From the NCBI RefSeq assembly GCF_003073045.1, contig NC_037601.1, forward strand, positions 22,852,150 through 22,916,149: DNA of 64,000 bases, written 5' to 3'. The notes under the pieces were generated by a model. The model ran no database searches. It was not told where the DNA came from and worked only from the letters and a program-made list of their open reading frames with translations. The translations under genes were made by a program, and so were the position numbers. Of this stretch, positions 25,051-37,200 are shown one piece after another (the stretch's first letter is position 1; each line of letters starts with the position of its first letter). Source of the stretch: Pomacea canaliculata. Its lineage: Eukaryota; Mollusca; Gastropoda; Architaenioglossa; Ampullariidae.

Positions 25051-27764
25051 TCATTTCTTAGCTCCTGTTTTCATTTTCTTCGGCTTTGGTGGTGCCTTTC
25101 TAGCTGCTTTGTGCAGCCTGCCATACTCCACATTTATCAGACGGTTCCTCTGCAAAACAAATTGTCACATTTTTATTATAGAGCACTGTTCTCTTTTCAC
25201 AATAGTGCAATTCTTTAGCTTCAACATTCTAGGTAAGCTGTACACTTAAAATTATAACAATTTAACTGCCAAAATAAATTTTTTTTAATACTAAATCAAG
25301 TCCCTGTGTCAGACTCAAAAGCTGTCTGCAAAAAATATTCAGACGGCAATTCCTATCATTCAATATCAAGGCTCATCATGCACAAGGACATCCTGTTAAT
25401 GCACATTCGATGTAAAAATGCTATTTGTAACTAGGAAAAGGAACATGAAATATTGTGCTATAAAACAAGTGACTTACAGCTTGTTTAGCTTTCATTAGCT
25501 TGAACCTCTCAAAGTCAGTCAGCTCAGATCTCTGCAAGCAAAATCAAAGATCTAGAATCACTGAAAGATAATGGCCAGCAGATTTATTTCTACATTAGCA
25601 AGTAATGTCCTCAATAAAACATTATTTTAGAAATGATGATGATGATGATGATGTAGTTTTGTAGCGCGCTAGTATCCGCATCACAAAGATGCGCTCAATG
25701 TGCGGTGATCCCAGCAGCCACCAAACTGCAGGTCAAATGAAAACTTCAAAAAAGTTTAAACAAGTGAGTCTTAAGATTTTTCTTGAAAGATCCAATACTA
25801 TCAGACTCCTTGGTCGAGAGGGGAAGCGAGTTCCACAAAAGCGGGGCTACATTGGAGAAGGATCTGAAACCCGCAGTCTTCTTATTAGCATTCCCTGACT
25901 GAACACTCGGTCGTTCAAGTCTGAAGTGTGCTGCTGAACGAAGGTTCCGCTGGGGTTGGTAACAGCGAATGAGTTCATGCAGATAGACAGGCGCAAGGTC
26001 GTGAAGACAGCCATAGGTTAAGGTTAACAATTTATGCTCAATTCGCTTCTCCACAGGAAGCCAATGTAGGTCACGAAGTACAGGAGTAATATGGTCAGTT
26101 GTTTTCTTTCCTGCAACTATCCTCGCATATCATATTGTTAATGGGGAACAGAACTGTGTTCACATCTGCCAGCATCCAATCAGTTTAAAAAGATAAATCC
26201 ATCACATGACGATGATGCTAACACACATCCTGACCACAACATAGAGGCTTTAGACCGTACACACTTTACAAAAATCTTATATAGTATAACCAACAGAGGC
26301 AGCTAATTCAGTCCATATTATGGAATCACAAACTTGTATTACTGGACTGGTGGCAGACTTTTTTTTTTCCAGTTAACTATTAAACGAGGCTTGCTTGTAC
26401 AAAGCTTCCTGTTTAGTCATATTCTTTATTTAGGCTCACCAAGACTAACTGGAGAGCTTTGCAAGAGGCTAAGAGTTGGTCTTAACAGACAGCAATCTAT
26501 CTATACACATCTATGACGGAATTAAATAGCCCATTGATGCACCTAATAAGTTATGAAGCCATTTCTTCCTGGCCACCATAATAAGAGCAAAATCTTTGAC
26601 ATATTTTTGACAATAAGGCATAGCTTCAGACTTTTAAAAATCTGATTCCCAGAATGAAGCATTACCAACCAACTTAAATTTCTAAACAACTGCCCATGTA
26701 AAACCTGCATCAGATTAGGGATCGTCTTCATGTGCGACTGCACAATAAGACGGCAATTCCTATCAATATTATACAGGCTTCATCATCTGCAAGGCATAAA
26801 GCATGTCACAAAAAAAAAAGGTTTGCCAGACTTACTGCAGCAAAACTACCTAAGACTTTTCAAGAGATAAGATGCAAACAACCAAAAAACTACAAATATA
26901 TAAACTGCCTTAGATTTACCAACTCCAATGAAAAAAAAATGCCTTACCCTTTTTCTGGCTGCCAGCTTCTTGGCCCAAGTTGTCTGTTCCCACTTAGTAG
27001 AGATGTCTTCCTTTTCCCATGCCTTGCGTACAGTGCCTGTTCTTGCAGAGGCACCAATGTTTATCTTGAGCTTTGTCAAGTGCAGTGCCTTAAAATTGAT
27101 GTCTTGACGAGTCACACCACTGCAAGGGCCATCGACAAGTGCCTGGAAATGTTATAGCGATGTAAAGAACATAATTAACGTGAGATGAACACTTTATCGG
27201 GCAATTCCCACTTAGAGCACAAGGTTTCTTTAAAAACTTCACAAGATATAGTTTCATTAAATCGTGAAATGAGGCAGTTTCGACGATATAATCCCACTTA
27301 AATATTTTTTCTCTTAACCTACAGCGAGATTTTCAAAATAATCTGATGCGCGAGAAATAACGGAAAAGGCGCCTTTCTGACAGTATCATACCCTGTTTTG
27401 GTCGATGACATCTACAATTACACACAACTTGCCCTTATCATTGCCGAAAGCAATGTAAGCTACACGGCCGATCTCTACAAACCGCTCAAATACCTGAAAA
27501 AGAAAATAACTTTTTCGTTAGTGATTTCAAATAAATATAGACTGATCGTGAATACTATGGTAAACGACAGGATTAAAATCGCGAACGTGGACATTTGTAA
27601 TGGGATTTATTAGAGTATAACAAAAACACCACGATCCCAATAAAATTGGCAATTATATGACTATGATTTAAACTTTAAAACATGTCAAACTCTTGAAATG
27701 AATGACATTTATTGAGGTTTTAAGCAAGATTTTATCCAATCTCAAAGCACATGGTACCTACCAT
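25051..27764 (-). CDS. RPL14: 60S ribosomal protein eL14, 5 exons, 150 aa
   Basis: Exons, in minus-strand order: 27762-27764 (only the ATG), 27392-27493, 26948-27142, 25478-25531 and 25051-25149. All junctions are GT-AG and in phase. The protein begins [20 protein letters not shown], matching the [20 protein letters not shown] start of human RPL14. It continues with the KOW-like part [10 protein letters not shown] then [13 protein letters not shown], then [20 protein letters not shown] and [16 protein letters not shown], and ends in a basic tail ([17 protein letters not shown]). It lacks the long alanine-rich tail of mammals, as is normal in invertebrates. An initiator-ATG-only first coding exon is typical of ribosomal protein genes. 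Upstream, the minus strand has a pyrimidine run CCCTTTCC near 27781-27788 that could be the 5' TOP start. It is a large-subunit structural protein. Confidence 0.97.
25640..26100 (-). mobile_element. Truncated non-LTR retrotransposon 3' end in RPL14 intron 3
   Basis: An intact minus-strand frame (25746-26054) reads [34 protein letters not shown], then [17 protein letters not shown] and [14 protein letters not shown]. This is the classic extreme C-terminus of CR1/L2-type reverse transcriptases. It is followed by a short 3' UTR containing GTAGCGCGCTAG and a (GAT)n tail at about 25636-25655. The 5' part is missing, as in common 5'-truncated insertions. The open frame suggests a young copy. Confidence 0.85.
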
Positions 27765-28269
27765 GATGTCTTGTCTAACCGGAAAGGGCGAAGAAATTGC
27801 ACGATGGGAAGAACTCAAATATTCTCATTCCCAACATTTTCCTATTAAAATCACAACTGTGCATATAATAAAATTTTTTATCAGAAAATTTATTGTCAAT
27901 TAAAATAAAGTAACATTTTTAAATTTTGACATCTTTATGTTGCGCCTTAGCCTTGACCCAGATGATTTGCATATATTTTGTTGTTGAAGTCGTGTGGTTG
28001 AAGCATGTTTACTGTAAGGCCGTCTCGCATTAGTGATTTTAGTTTTCTCTCTTTTTACGTAGTGCATTTCCCAAACCTATATAGATGCAGTCGAAAAAAA
28101 AACCCTAAGTAGTCGCTTATCAGTTTATTTGTCAGGATGTTTTGTGTAGTCAGCAAACGTCTTAGTGAGAATATGGGTCGGACGAGAGGTCGGAGGTCAT
28201 ACCTATTGACAAAAGTTCGTGGTGTAACAGATCACTTGTAAAGATATTGTGAAGAGGACAGTCAGCAAC
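27765..28269. promoter_or_regulatory. Head-to-head interval between RPL14 and LDHD (candidate bidirectional promoter)
   Basis: Only about 505 bp separate the two start codons, which point away from each other. Both core promoters and 5' UTRs must therefore lie here unless non-coding first exons exist elsewhere. The RPL14 side has the pyrimidine run noted for a TOP start. No canonical TATA box was assigned. Confidence 0.55.
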
Positions 28270-31200
28270 ATGTTGTCCCGTAGTTTGTCCAGGTACTCAA
28301 GAGCACTGCCATGCAATATCAGCAATGTAGTGCATCGGATGGAGTCTTCACAGGTAAGTGCATTAGTATTTTAATGGCATACGTTTATTTGGCGTTGACC
28401 TTACCATTGGATGTCAGCGTCACACAACTACATCTAGGACAGCACATCCCGCTACTCACTGGCTTCTTGACCAATCCGCTGGTCAAGGATCGTTTCAAGG
28501 ACAGGCAAATGTTTGGCAAAATAACTAGGAAATCATTCAAATTGTAACCGTTTTAACCTAAAGTTCAGATGATAACAGCGAATTAAAGCATATGCATGTA
28601 AACGTTGTCGAAGGTGTGAGTCCACAAATGCACAATCGTCGAAAAGTTTGCAAACTACAGTATAGCCAACTCTTGCACATATTGTATCTTGAGACGATAA
28701 TAATAAACAGGACAAGATACAAGATAATTTAAGATTAGTGGCGATAATTCCATTGTTGTAGGACTGCATTACATCAGAAAATGACACAATAAACTCTGGA
28801 TGATATGTGCGTGATGGTATTGTTCAGTGTGATGCAGTATTAGATGATTCTAGGCTTATTTAGGATGTTATCACAGTCCCACTGGATATATTTACACAGT
28901 GAAAAATAGAAAATGAACTATATCAAATATCTTTAAAACAAGAGCCAATAAAAAATTTTTGTGGTCATATTCGTGCTCAGCACACTAAGATACTACAGAT
29001 TAGGACCTTTTCAAGTCGGTAATAATTTCAGTGTTGACCAAAGTTATTTTGTGATCAGTGATAGTGTAGTGGTGGGGTTGAGCTAGGGGTTGGAAGGAGA
29101 GTGCAAACAGGCAACCTTAGAAAGTTTTTTGGGGGAGGGACGAGAAGTGATATTTAAAGCATGAGGTCTTAAAAGAACTGTAGGCATCTCTAGAATGCAA
29201 AAGTAGGTTACATATACCTCCATGTTTCGTCCTACATTTTGTTGTATAGGCATTTTTGTAATAATAATAATTTCAGTTTTTACAAAGCATCATTGAGTTA
29301 TAACAAAACAGTTATAAAACACAGAATGCTTAGACCCAAAAACTGGGTTTGGTATGAAGATCTAATTAATTCAAGAAATGAGCACAATAAATTGTGCAAA
29401 TTTCAAACAAAAATCAATGTAATCTTTCATTAGTTGTGGCGATCTGTTTACAAATAACCTAATCCTTAATTATAGCAATTTGAAGTTGAGAAGCCCAGTT
29501 AGATGTGCCTTCTTTATTATGCAAAAACAACATAAAACTAGTTTGGGTATTTATAAATATGTGAAGTTAATAGCCTGTTCCAACATTTGATGATCCGTAT
29601 AATGGGAGTCATTCACAAAGGGATATCTGCCACATTCAACAAGAGCTATATCAAATTACACTCCTGTGAGATTTATCCACCCACTTTTAAAATATCTATC
29701 AATGGGAGGTCATGGCTACATTGTATATTTTTCAATAGCTGTTGACAGATCTTCAGTCCTTGGGAGAAAAATAACCATCAAAGGAACGATGGTTACACTG
29801 TATATTTTCCAATTGCTGTTGACAGCTTGAAATTGCTTTTTATCCTTTTTAAAAAAGAGCATTCGTGGAAAAATGTACAAAACACTAAAATATTGGAGAA
29901 GTGTAAAAAGTGCAGTGAATGTAGTATTGTTTCTAATTGCTGACCTCCAAAGTATTTTGTAAATTAACAAAAAGTAAATCCATATAGTTAATGTCAACAA
30001 AACAGAGATGGTGTTTTTTTACAAGTGGCAGTTTTATCAAAGTAATACTGTGCTGGTGAAAAGATTTTGGAGTTATTGTCACATCCATTTTGAACTAAGA
30101 TAAATGTATCCATAATTTGCCAGGAAAGGCATTGATTGTGCTTGCAGAAACCAGGAAACTTTTCTTTTCAGATAAAAACATTTACGGTAAGAAATTTTAA
30201 AAATATTTGACACAAACGTAAACCCTTATATAATTTGAAGCCTTATACTTTTTTATGGATCAGAGATTTGGGGAACGAAGCAGAAAAGTGCACATAAAAC
30301 TATAATATAGTTTTGAATGTTGGAAGGGATGTACAGAATCATTATGGGGATGTACAGAATCATTATGTGCATGTATGCACATGTGCACTTAAGTGTAGCC
30401 TATAATAAGAATAATAAGATAGCCTATTAAGAAATAGATTTATTTATTTCTCACCATAAGCATTAATGCTCGGTCATGTACTCTGTGGAAAAGAAAGTCT
30501 ATGTTATCCTGCATTTAAAAAAAAAAAGCATTTGCTTATGTAGATTTTGGTATGTACACCTGTAAAGACCTTAACTATAGGTGACTGGAACGGATGGGTT
30601 GGGTTCATGAGAAATTGCAAATGCATGAGTGACTAGGTAGGGATAAAGCAGAAGTGGTAAGCGAAGTCATGTCTTTCATACGCACTACTGGTTATGAATA
30701 AGGAAAGGCTTGATATCTTGTAAAGGCATTTGCTGCTTATAAATTATGGACTTGTGTATGTGCATGTTGAGGGATCTTTAGAATAAATTATCTGGGATTT
30801 TTTTAATATACCATTATTTACACAGTATTTTTAAGCACTCATCCACTTCTGTGAAGCATTGTCTTTTTTTTCTTACTCCTCTTTTCCATATTTTATTACT
30901 GAGGTACTCAGCATAAATAATCAGTCAGTCTTGGCTGTCAGAGTTAATATTCTTGATAAGATTTTGTTATTTGTTAGCTATGTTTTTATTACCGATATGC
31001 ACAAAAGTTGTCCTTCTTCAGTATTATAGTTTAGTTGTTTGTCAGATATAAATGAACTCTTAGATAGATAAGATATTTATTCTCACTATGCTAACATGAC
31101 ATATTTTTGTTCCCAAGGTCTTTGAGTTTTAGCATTAGCAGAGATGATAATATTTGACAGAAAAAAATTTGCATGATTGTAGACTGTGCAATAGTTGTTG

Positions 31201-34200
31201 GAAAGATACATACTGTTTGAATTAATTGGTATGATTGAAACGACTTCTTGCCCTGTCTGATAACTCAACATATTCTCTCTCCCTTTGACTCTAAAAATGT
31301 TGGCTCAACAGAGAAGCCAGTTATGTAATAAAATCAAAGTGATTATGCATATCTTAGACACCATTTAGGTCTGAAAAATGAAGTGAAGAGCAGGGCAGTG
31401 ATCATATATTAATTGTGTTTGTGTACATTCATAACATCATAATTTTTATCTCCTCTCTATGCTGCTGTTTGTGGGTCTGTATCTTCCAGATAAAAGGGTC
31501 CTCACTATTAAAAAAAAAAGATTACTTTTTACTAAACTCATCCCAGTCATTTAAAATAAAAATTGCACATTTAAAATAAACTCTCTTTACTTCTAGTCTG
31601 TATGAATGGTGCAATAATCGGATTGTCAAAAGTGATAAACAAGCAGCATAGCTGGGAGAAGAGCTTCTTGAGTGGTCTGAGTGTATTACTCTAGCGCTGT
31701 TCGGCTTTTTTTGCGAACTTAAAACTTCTATTTGCCATAGACCTCCTCTGCCAAAGTGACCAGCGGGTTTATAGAGGAGCTGAAGAAAATTGTGGGCAAT
31801 GGCAATGTGTCTACAACAAGTGCTATGAGAGAACAACATGGACATGATGAATCTTACCATGTGTGAGTGAATTATCACATTGACCCCAGGTCTTAAACTG
31901 TAAAAATTTCCCAAGAATTCGCCTTTCTATTAGACTTTAAGTGCCAGTTATATTTGATGTTGATGTGGCAGTCTTTTATTATGTTTAAAATATACAGATA
32001 AAATAAAATTTATATTTTAGTTTCATTTTTAAAAGACCTGTCAAGTGCTCTCAGCATGGTAATTGTAAGTCTGCTTTCTGTTGTTAACAGAAAATAATGT
32101 CATGTTAATTTCAAAGTGAAATGTCCACCTGTGCAATGCCCTTGTTGACATAATTATGTGGACTGCTTCAGCACATCCCTACCTGATGCTGTGGTCTTTG
32201 CACAAAGTGTTGATCATGTGAGCAAGGTTGCAAAGCTGTGCAATGACAATGGAGTGCCTCTTATTCCATTTGGTAGCGGTACAGGACTAGAAGGGGGCAT
32301 CAATGCCACACTAGTATGTTCTTCATTGTGCACACAACTTTATTGTATATTTATATTGTGTTTTTCGTTTTAGCTTTCTGGAATTTTTATCTTCAGTTCT
32401 AATTTCAAGCAAGACAAATTTGCAAACCAATATGCTATATGTTCAAAACACCAAAAAGATTGTATGGTAAAAACATTAATCTACTTGATTCATTTAATGG
32501 GTATACAAGGTCAGCCTTTATCTAACCCAACATGTATGAAGGGTATGATGTGGCAGATAATGATTTGAAATACCATGGGTCTGTTGCATTCAGAGTTCCT
32601 TTCTATAATACAACTGATAAAAAACATTTATGCAGAGATATACCTGTATTATAGTATGTTATGCTCAGTAATTGTAAAAGCCAGAATGGTTTCAAGTGAG
32701 TTGAAAAAAGTTTACCATCAACTCTTCAAAGAAAGTACTTCTGGAATAGCTTTAGGGTGAAGGTTCCCTGCACAAAATGTACCAGTAAGTGTTACAGAGG
32801 TTCACTTGCATGCATGACAATCACGCGGTCATCCTTTCTTTTGTTTGGAACAAAGACAACTATCTCAGTCTTTTGCAGGCCCTGTCTAATTTTTAACAAA
32901 TAAGAAAGAAACGTTACAACACTCACTGCATAAAAATGCACAATAAAAATAAAAAAACAATATCTTAACTTATTTACATCCAAGAGTCACTCATTATAAT
33001 TACAAGACACTCATAATTCTTCCTATTGTACTAATAGAAGATTTTTGTTCCCAATTGATAGTCGGTTCTGAAGAAAAGCAGCAATTAGTTTACAACTGTC
33101 AAACAACACTCGCAACACACTTAGCTGCAGTCACTGGGATCTGATGTTCTTTGAATCCATAAATTTTTATATATCTCCCACAAATATCTAAGAAAAGACA
33201 CTGCCTTTAGGGGACAGGCGTTGTGAACACCTGTGCTACCTCTTTTCTTTGTACTGCTGGATCTTGGCTCAACTGTATTGAAGCCACCAAAGTCTTCATA
33301 GTTCACATCTTCCTAGGATTAGTTACTGCATCTGTTAATAAGTAGTTAAAAAAAAAAAAAAAAGTGGAATTTACATAAAATACTAAAATTCAAATGAACT
33401 ATACAAACCTGAGATAACCTTGCTTATAGATATAGTGTCTTGGTGCTTCTCATGCCCCCCCTGGGAAGAAAAAGACTTGCCAGTGATGGTTAATTATATT
33501 ATCTCCTTATTCCTGTGTAGAATCTTCTAAACTATTAGAAAAAGGGCTTGTTACTTATGCTGTCACTGTTCAATTCCAATGGATTGATCTGTCTACATAG
33601 TGCCGATTCATCTGCACCACTTGCCTGCCATGTCACCCGTCCATGATAGTGAGCACCCAAACCAAATGAATGAGATAGCAGCTATATGTTACAGATATAT
33701 AGCTGTAAATTACAGTGTCTAAAATATCTTTATTTCTTTTTATGATTGTATTTTCTTTTTGTTAGGGGGGTGTCTCTTTGGATGTCAGTCAAATGACAAA
33801 AATTGTTGCTGTCAATGCAGAGGACTTTGACTGCACTGTTGAATCAGGTGTAACACGTATGAACCTGAACAGCTTTTTAAGGGACACTGGTCTTTGGTTT
33901 CCTGTTGGTGAGTCTCACTAGACTTGGATACCAGAGAGTTTCATATAAGTTTTAAAGAACTTGTACAATTTGCATGTGGTAGTAAACGACAAGCACCAGT
34001 CTTAGCAGCAATTGTAGGGGAATGGGGTTGTGTAGAAAGGATTAGGAAAGGACTGGAAAGGGCTCATTGACCAGTTGGCAACTAATCATAAGAATGGAAT
34101 GAGCTGAGCATCCATAGTCTCTTAATTCACACTAGGAAGGTACTCTTTTATATATATATAAGAAGAGTAGCTACTGACATCAGTACCTGCTTGTCCACTG

Positions 34201-37200
34201 GCATTGCCCTAAAATTGCCTCAAAGTTATTGTATGAAGAAGTTCAACCTTGATGCTACTGAGCTTAAGAACTAGTTCTTTGTTTCTAATTTTCCCTTTCT
34301 AAGCTGCTAGAGTGCTTAATATTTGACCAGCTTAGTGGACATCTTATTTTCCAATATCTTCTACCTGTACATCAATCAGTCTGCTATCTCCCATCACTGT
34401 ACCCGGACCGCTGTCAATGTATTCTTGGGATCAATTCACTTTTTAAGTCTTATAAACTCATTTGGAAGATCATTGGCCATAGAGATGGAGAAAGCATGTC
34501 ATCTGTTGTGAAAGAGACTTTTGACTTTTAAAGTGATCAGAGGGGTGATGTAAAGCAGTGACAGGGAAGGTTAGCCATCTGGCTAAAGAGTAGGGTCAAC
34601 AGTGTGACCTGTAAGGCAGTGGAGTGGGTGGTGAAACCATGTGGACCAATAAGGTCAACTTTCCAGGGTTAAGAGTTTGTGGTAATGTTCACTGGGTTCT
34701 AGGTAAGCTTCTACATACAGATTTGTGAATAGACAAGAATATAAATGTTCATATGTTGTGTAGCCTGTCTGTTGGTACTTAAGTATTTGGAGATTGCTAC
34801 AGTAGGCAATAATAGAACAAGTGCTTACAATATCAAAAAGGTGACAGTTGTCTGGCTCAACTCTTGTCATGTGACTAGACAAGGCCCATATGGTATCAGT
34901 GCCTAGGGACAAGCATGCAGTTTCCAGCTTGTTTCTATTGTATTGTCTTTCAGTATTTTTGATCAGCCCGACATACTGTCCATATGTGCAGACCCTGGAG
35001 CTGATGCAAGTCTGTGTGGAATGTGCTCTACAAGTGCATCAGGCACAAATGCTGTTCGTTACGGAACAATGCGAGAAAATGTACTTAATTTGGAAGTAGT
35101 GTTAGCTGATGGTCGTGTCATTTGGACAGCTGGGCCCAATAAGAGATGCAGGTATATTCAAAAGTTGATGTCTGAAAAAATTGTAATGATGCATTAAATT
35201 ATTTGGAGAGAGAAAAATCCAGGAGATAAGCTTGTTTTATGTGTAGATTTGAACTCTGTGTGTTAGAGCTAGAGAGAATATAAGATTTTACATGTATATA
35301 CCCCCCCAGCACCCATGTATATATATATATACTCACTACCTTGGATTATGCGTACTTTAATTGCAGGAAAACATCAGCAGGCTACAACCTAACCAATCTG
35401 TTTGTGGGGTCTGAGGGTACCCTGGGAATTATTACCAAGGCAATCATTAAACTCTATGGCATTCCAGAATCGGTAATAATTTATACCTATGTATCCTTGC
35501 ATATGTGAGAGAGGGAAGGAGAGTACGTGTGTCATGCTAGCACATGTTTTTGTAAATGTAAATGCTTGTATTTTCAGACTTGCTTACATGCTTGCAGATT
35601 GTATCAGCTGTGGTGCATTTTCCTTCTGTGCAAGGTGCTGTAGACACAACTGTACAGATTCTTCAGTGTGGCATTCCTATAGCTCGGCTAGGTATGTATC
35701 TTGGTGGCTTTATTGCCTGTAGTCTTTCCTGCACTCATGTCTTTATAGCCACAGCTAAAGAAAACTAAAATGATTTTCATTTATTAACTGATATTTAGCA
35801 CATAAAGGTAGACAGTTGAAAAACCTTGCAAGTTAAATGTGTGTATCCTGCTTATTCTTGAGCTTAGTTTACCTTAATAAAGCAGTGTAATCTTTTCTCG
35901 ATAATCTTGTTATTTCAGTAGACTTCTTTAGTCTTTCACAGTTGTATGTGTGTGAGAGTGAGAATTAAAAAAAAGTGGTAAATAAAATCTAATATTGTAG
36001 CACATAATGTTAGTGGATTATGTATCTGCTTCTCCTCTTTTTTGTGCCTCATGTGTGCTCATCTTTAAATGTCATGAAACATATACTTTTCCATAAAACT
36101 GTGAAATAGCCATTGGTCCATCAAATAGAAGAGTTTAACTTACTGACTCACAAACTCATTCTAACTCATTTTCTCTCCCTCGCTTTCTTTCTCATTTATT
36201 AATTTTTTAAATCATCTCTAAAAACATAAAAGTACTGTGGTAGATTTGTTTCAGAATTCCTAGATGAAGTTGCCATTGATGCTTTCAACAAGTTCAGCAA
36301 GTTCAACATGAAAGTCAGCCCCTCTCTCTTTCTTGAGTTTCATGGCTCCAGTTCTGGTGTAAAAGAACAGGTTCAAATTGCCGGTGAGGACGCATAGTGT
36401 GACCCTGTATCTTTATTTAAAGACTTACCCGATTGATGACCCATATCACACTCAAAAGACTCTTTTCATATCACTTATTAATGCCTCAGACATGAAATCA
36501 TAAGAAAATGAAAATGTTCCCTTATATTAAAGTTTAAAAATTCATGTCTGCAGAGGATATTGTTAAGGGAAACGGTGGCGAGGATTTCAAGTGGGCCACT
36601 GACCCTGAAGAGAGGAACCGTCTCTGGAAAGCCCGCCATGAGATTCTCTATGCATGCACTGCACTATGTCCTGGCTCTAAAGTAAATCTGGTTTTTATTT
36701 TCTTCATCTGTTGAGATTGAATTGTAGTATTTAAGGTTTTATTAAAAATGTGAGCATTTTTTCATCAACAACAGCTACAATAATAAAGATGATAGTTCAT
36801 TTTGAAACAATCATTTCCCTCACATTTTACTCTTTAGCAACATCAACAAATACCCCAGACTTTGAGACAGTGTTGCAATCATGCCTGGTTGCAGGTCATG
36901 TGCAGCATTGGTAGTATACATATATGCAGTATATAGTAAATATGTATTTTCATATAACAAAATTATTAATCAATCAGACTGTTCACAGGTAATTTGAATA
37001 TAGGGCATCTCTTTACAATAGCATCTTTAGTGGAAATTGAATTGCGCATTTTTTCTATATGGTTCATTTAGAACTTGTCTTGTTGTTACACAGACATTTT
37101 TTTTCCTCTTTTTTGTGGCACACAGCCATACTCAACAGATGTCTGTGTACCCATATCACATCTTCCAGAAATCATCCTGCGCTCAAAGGAAATGGTCAAA

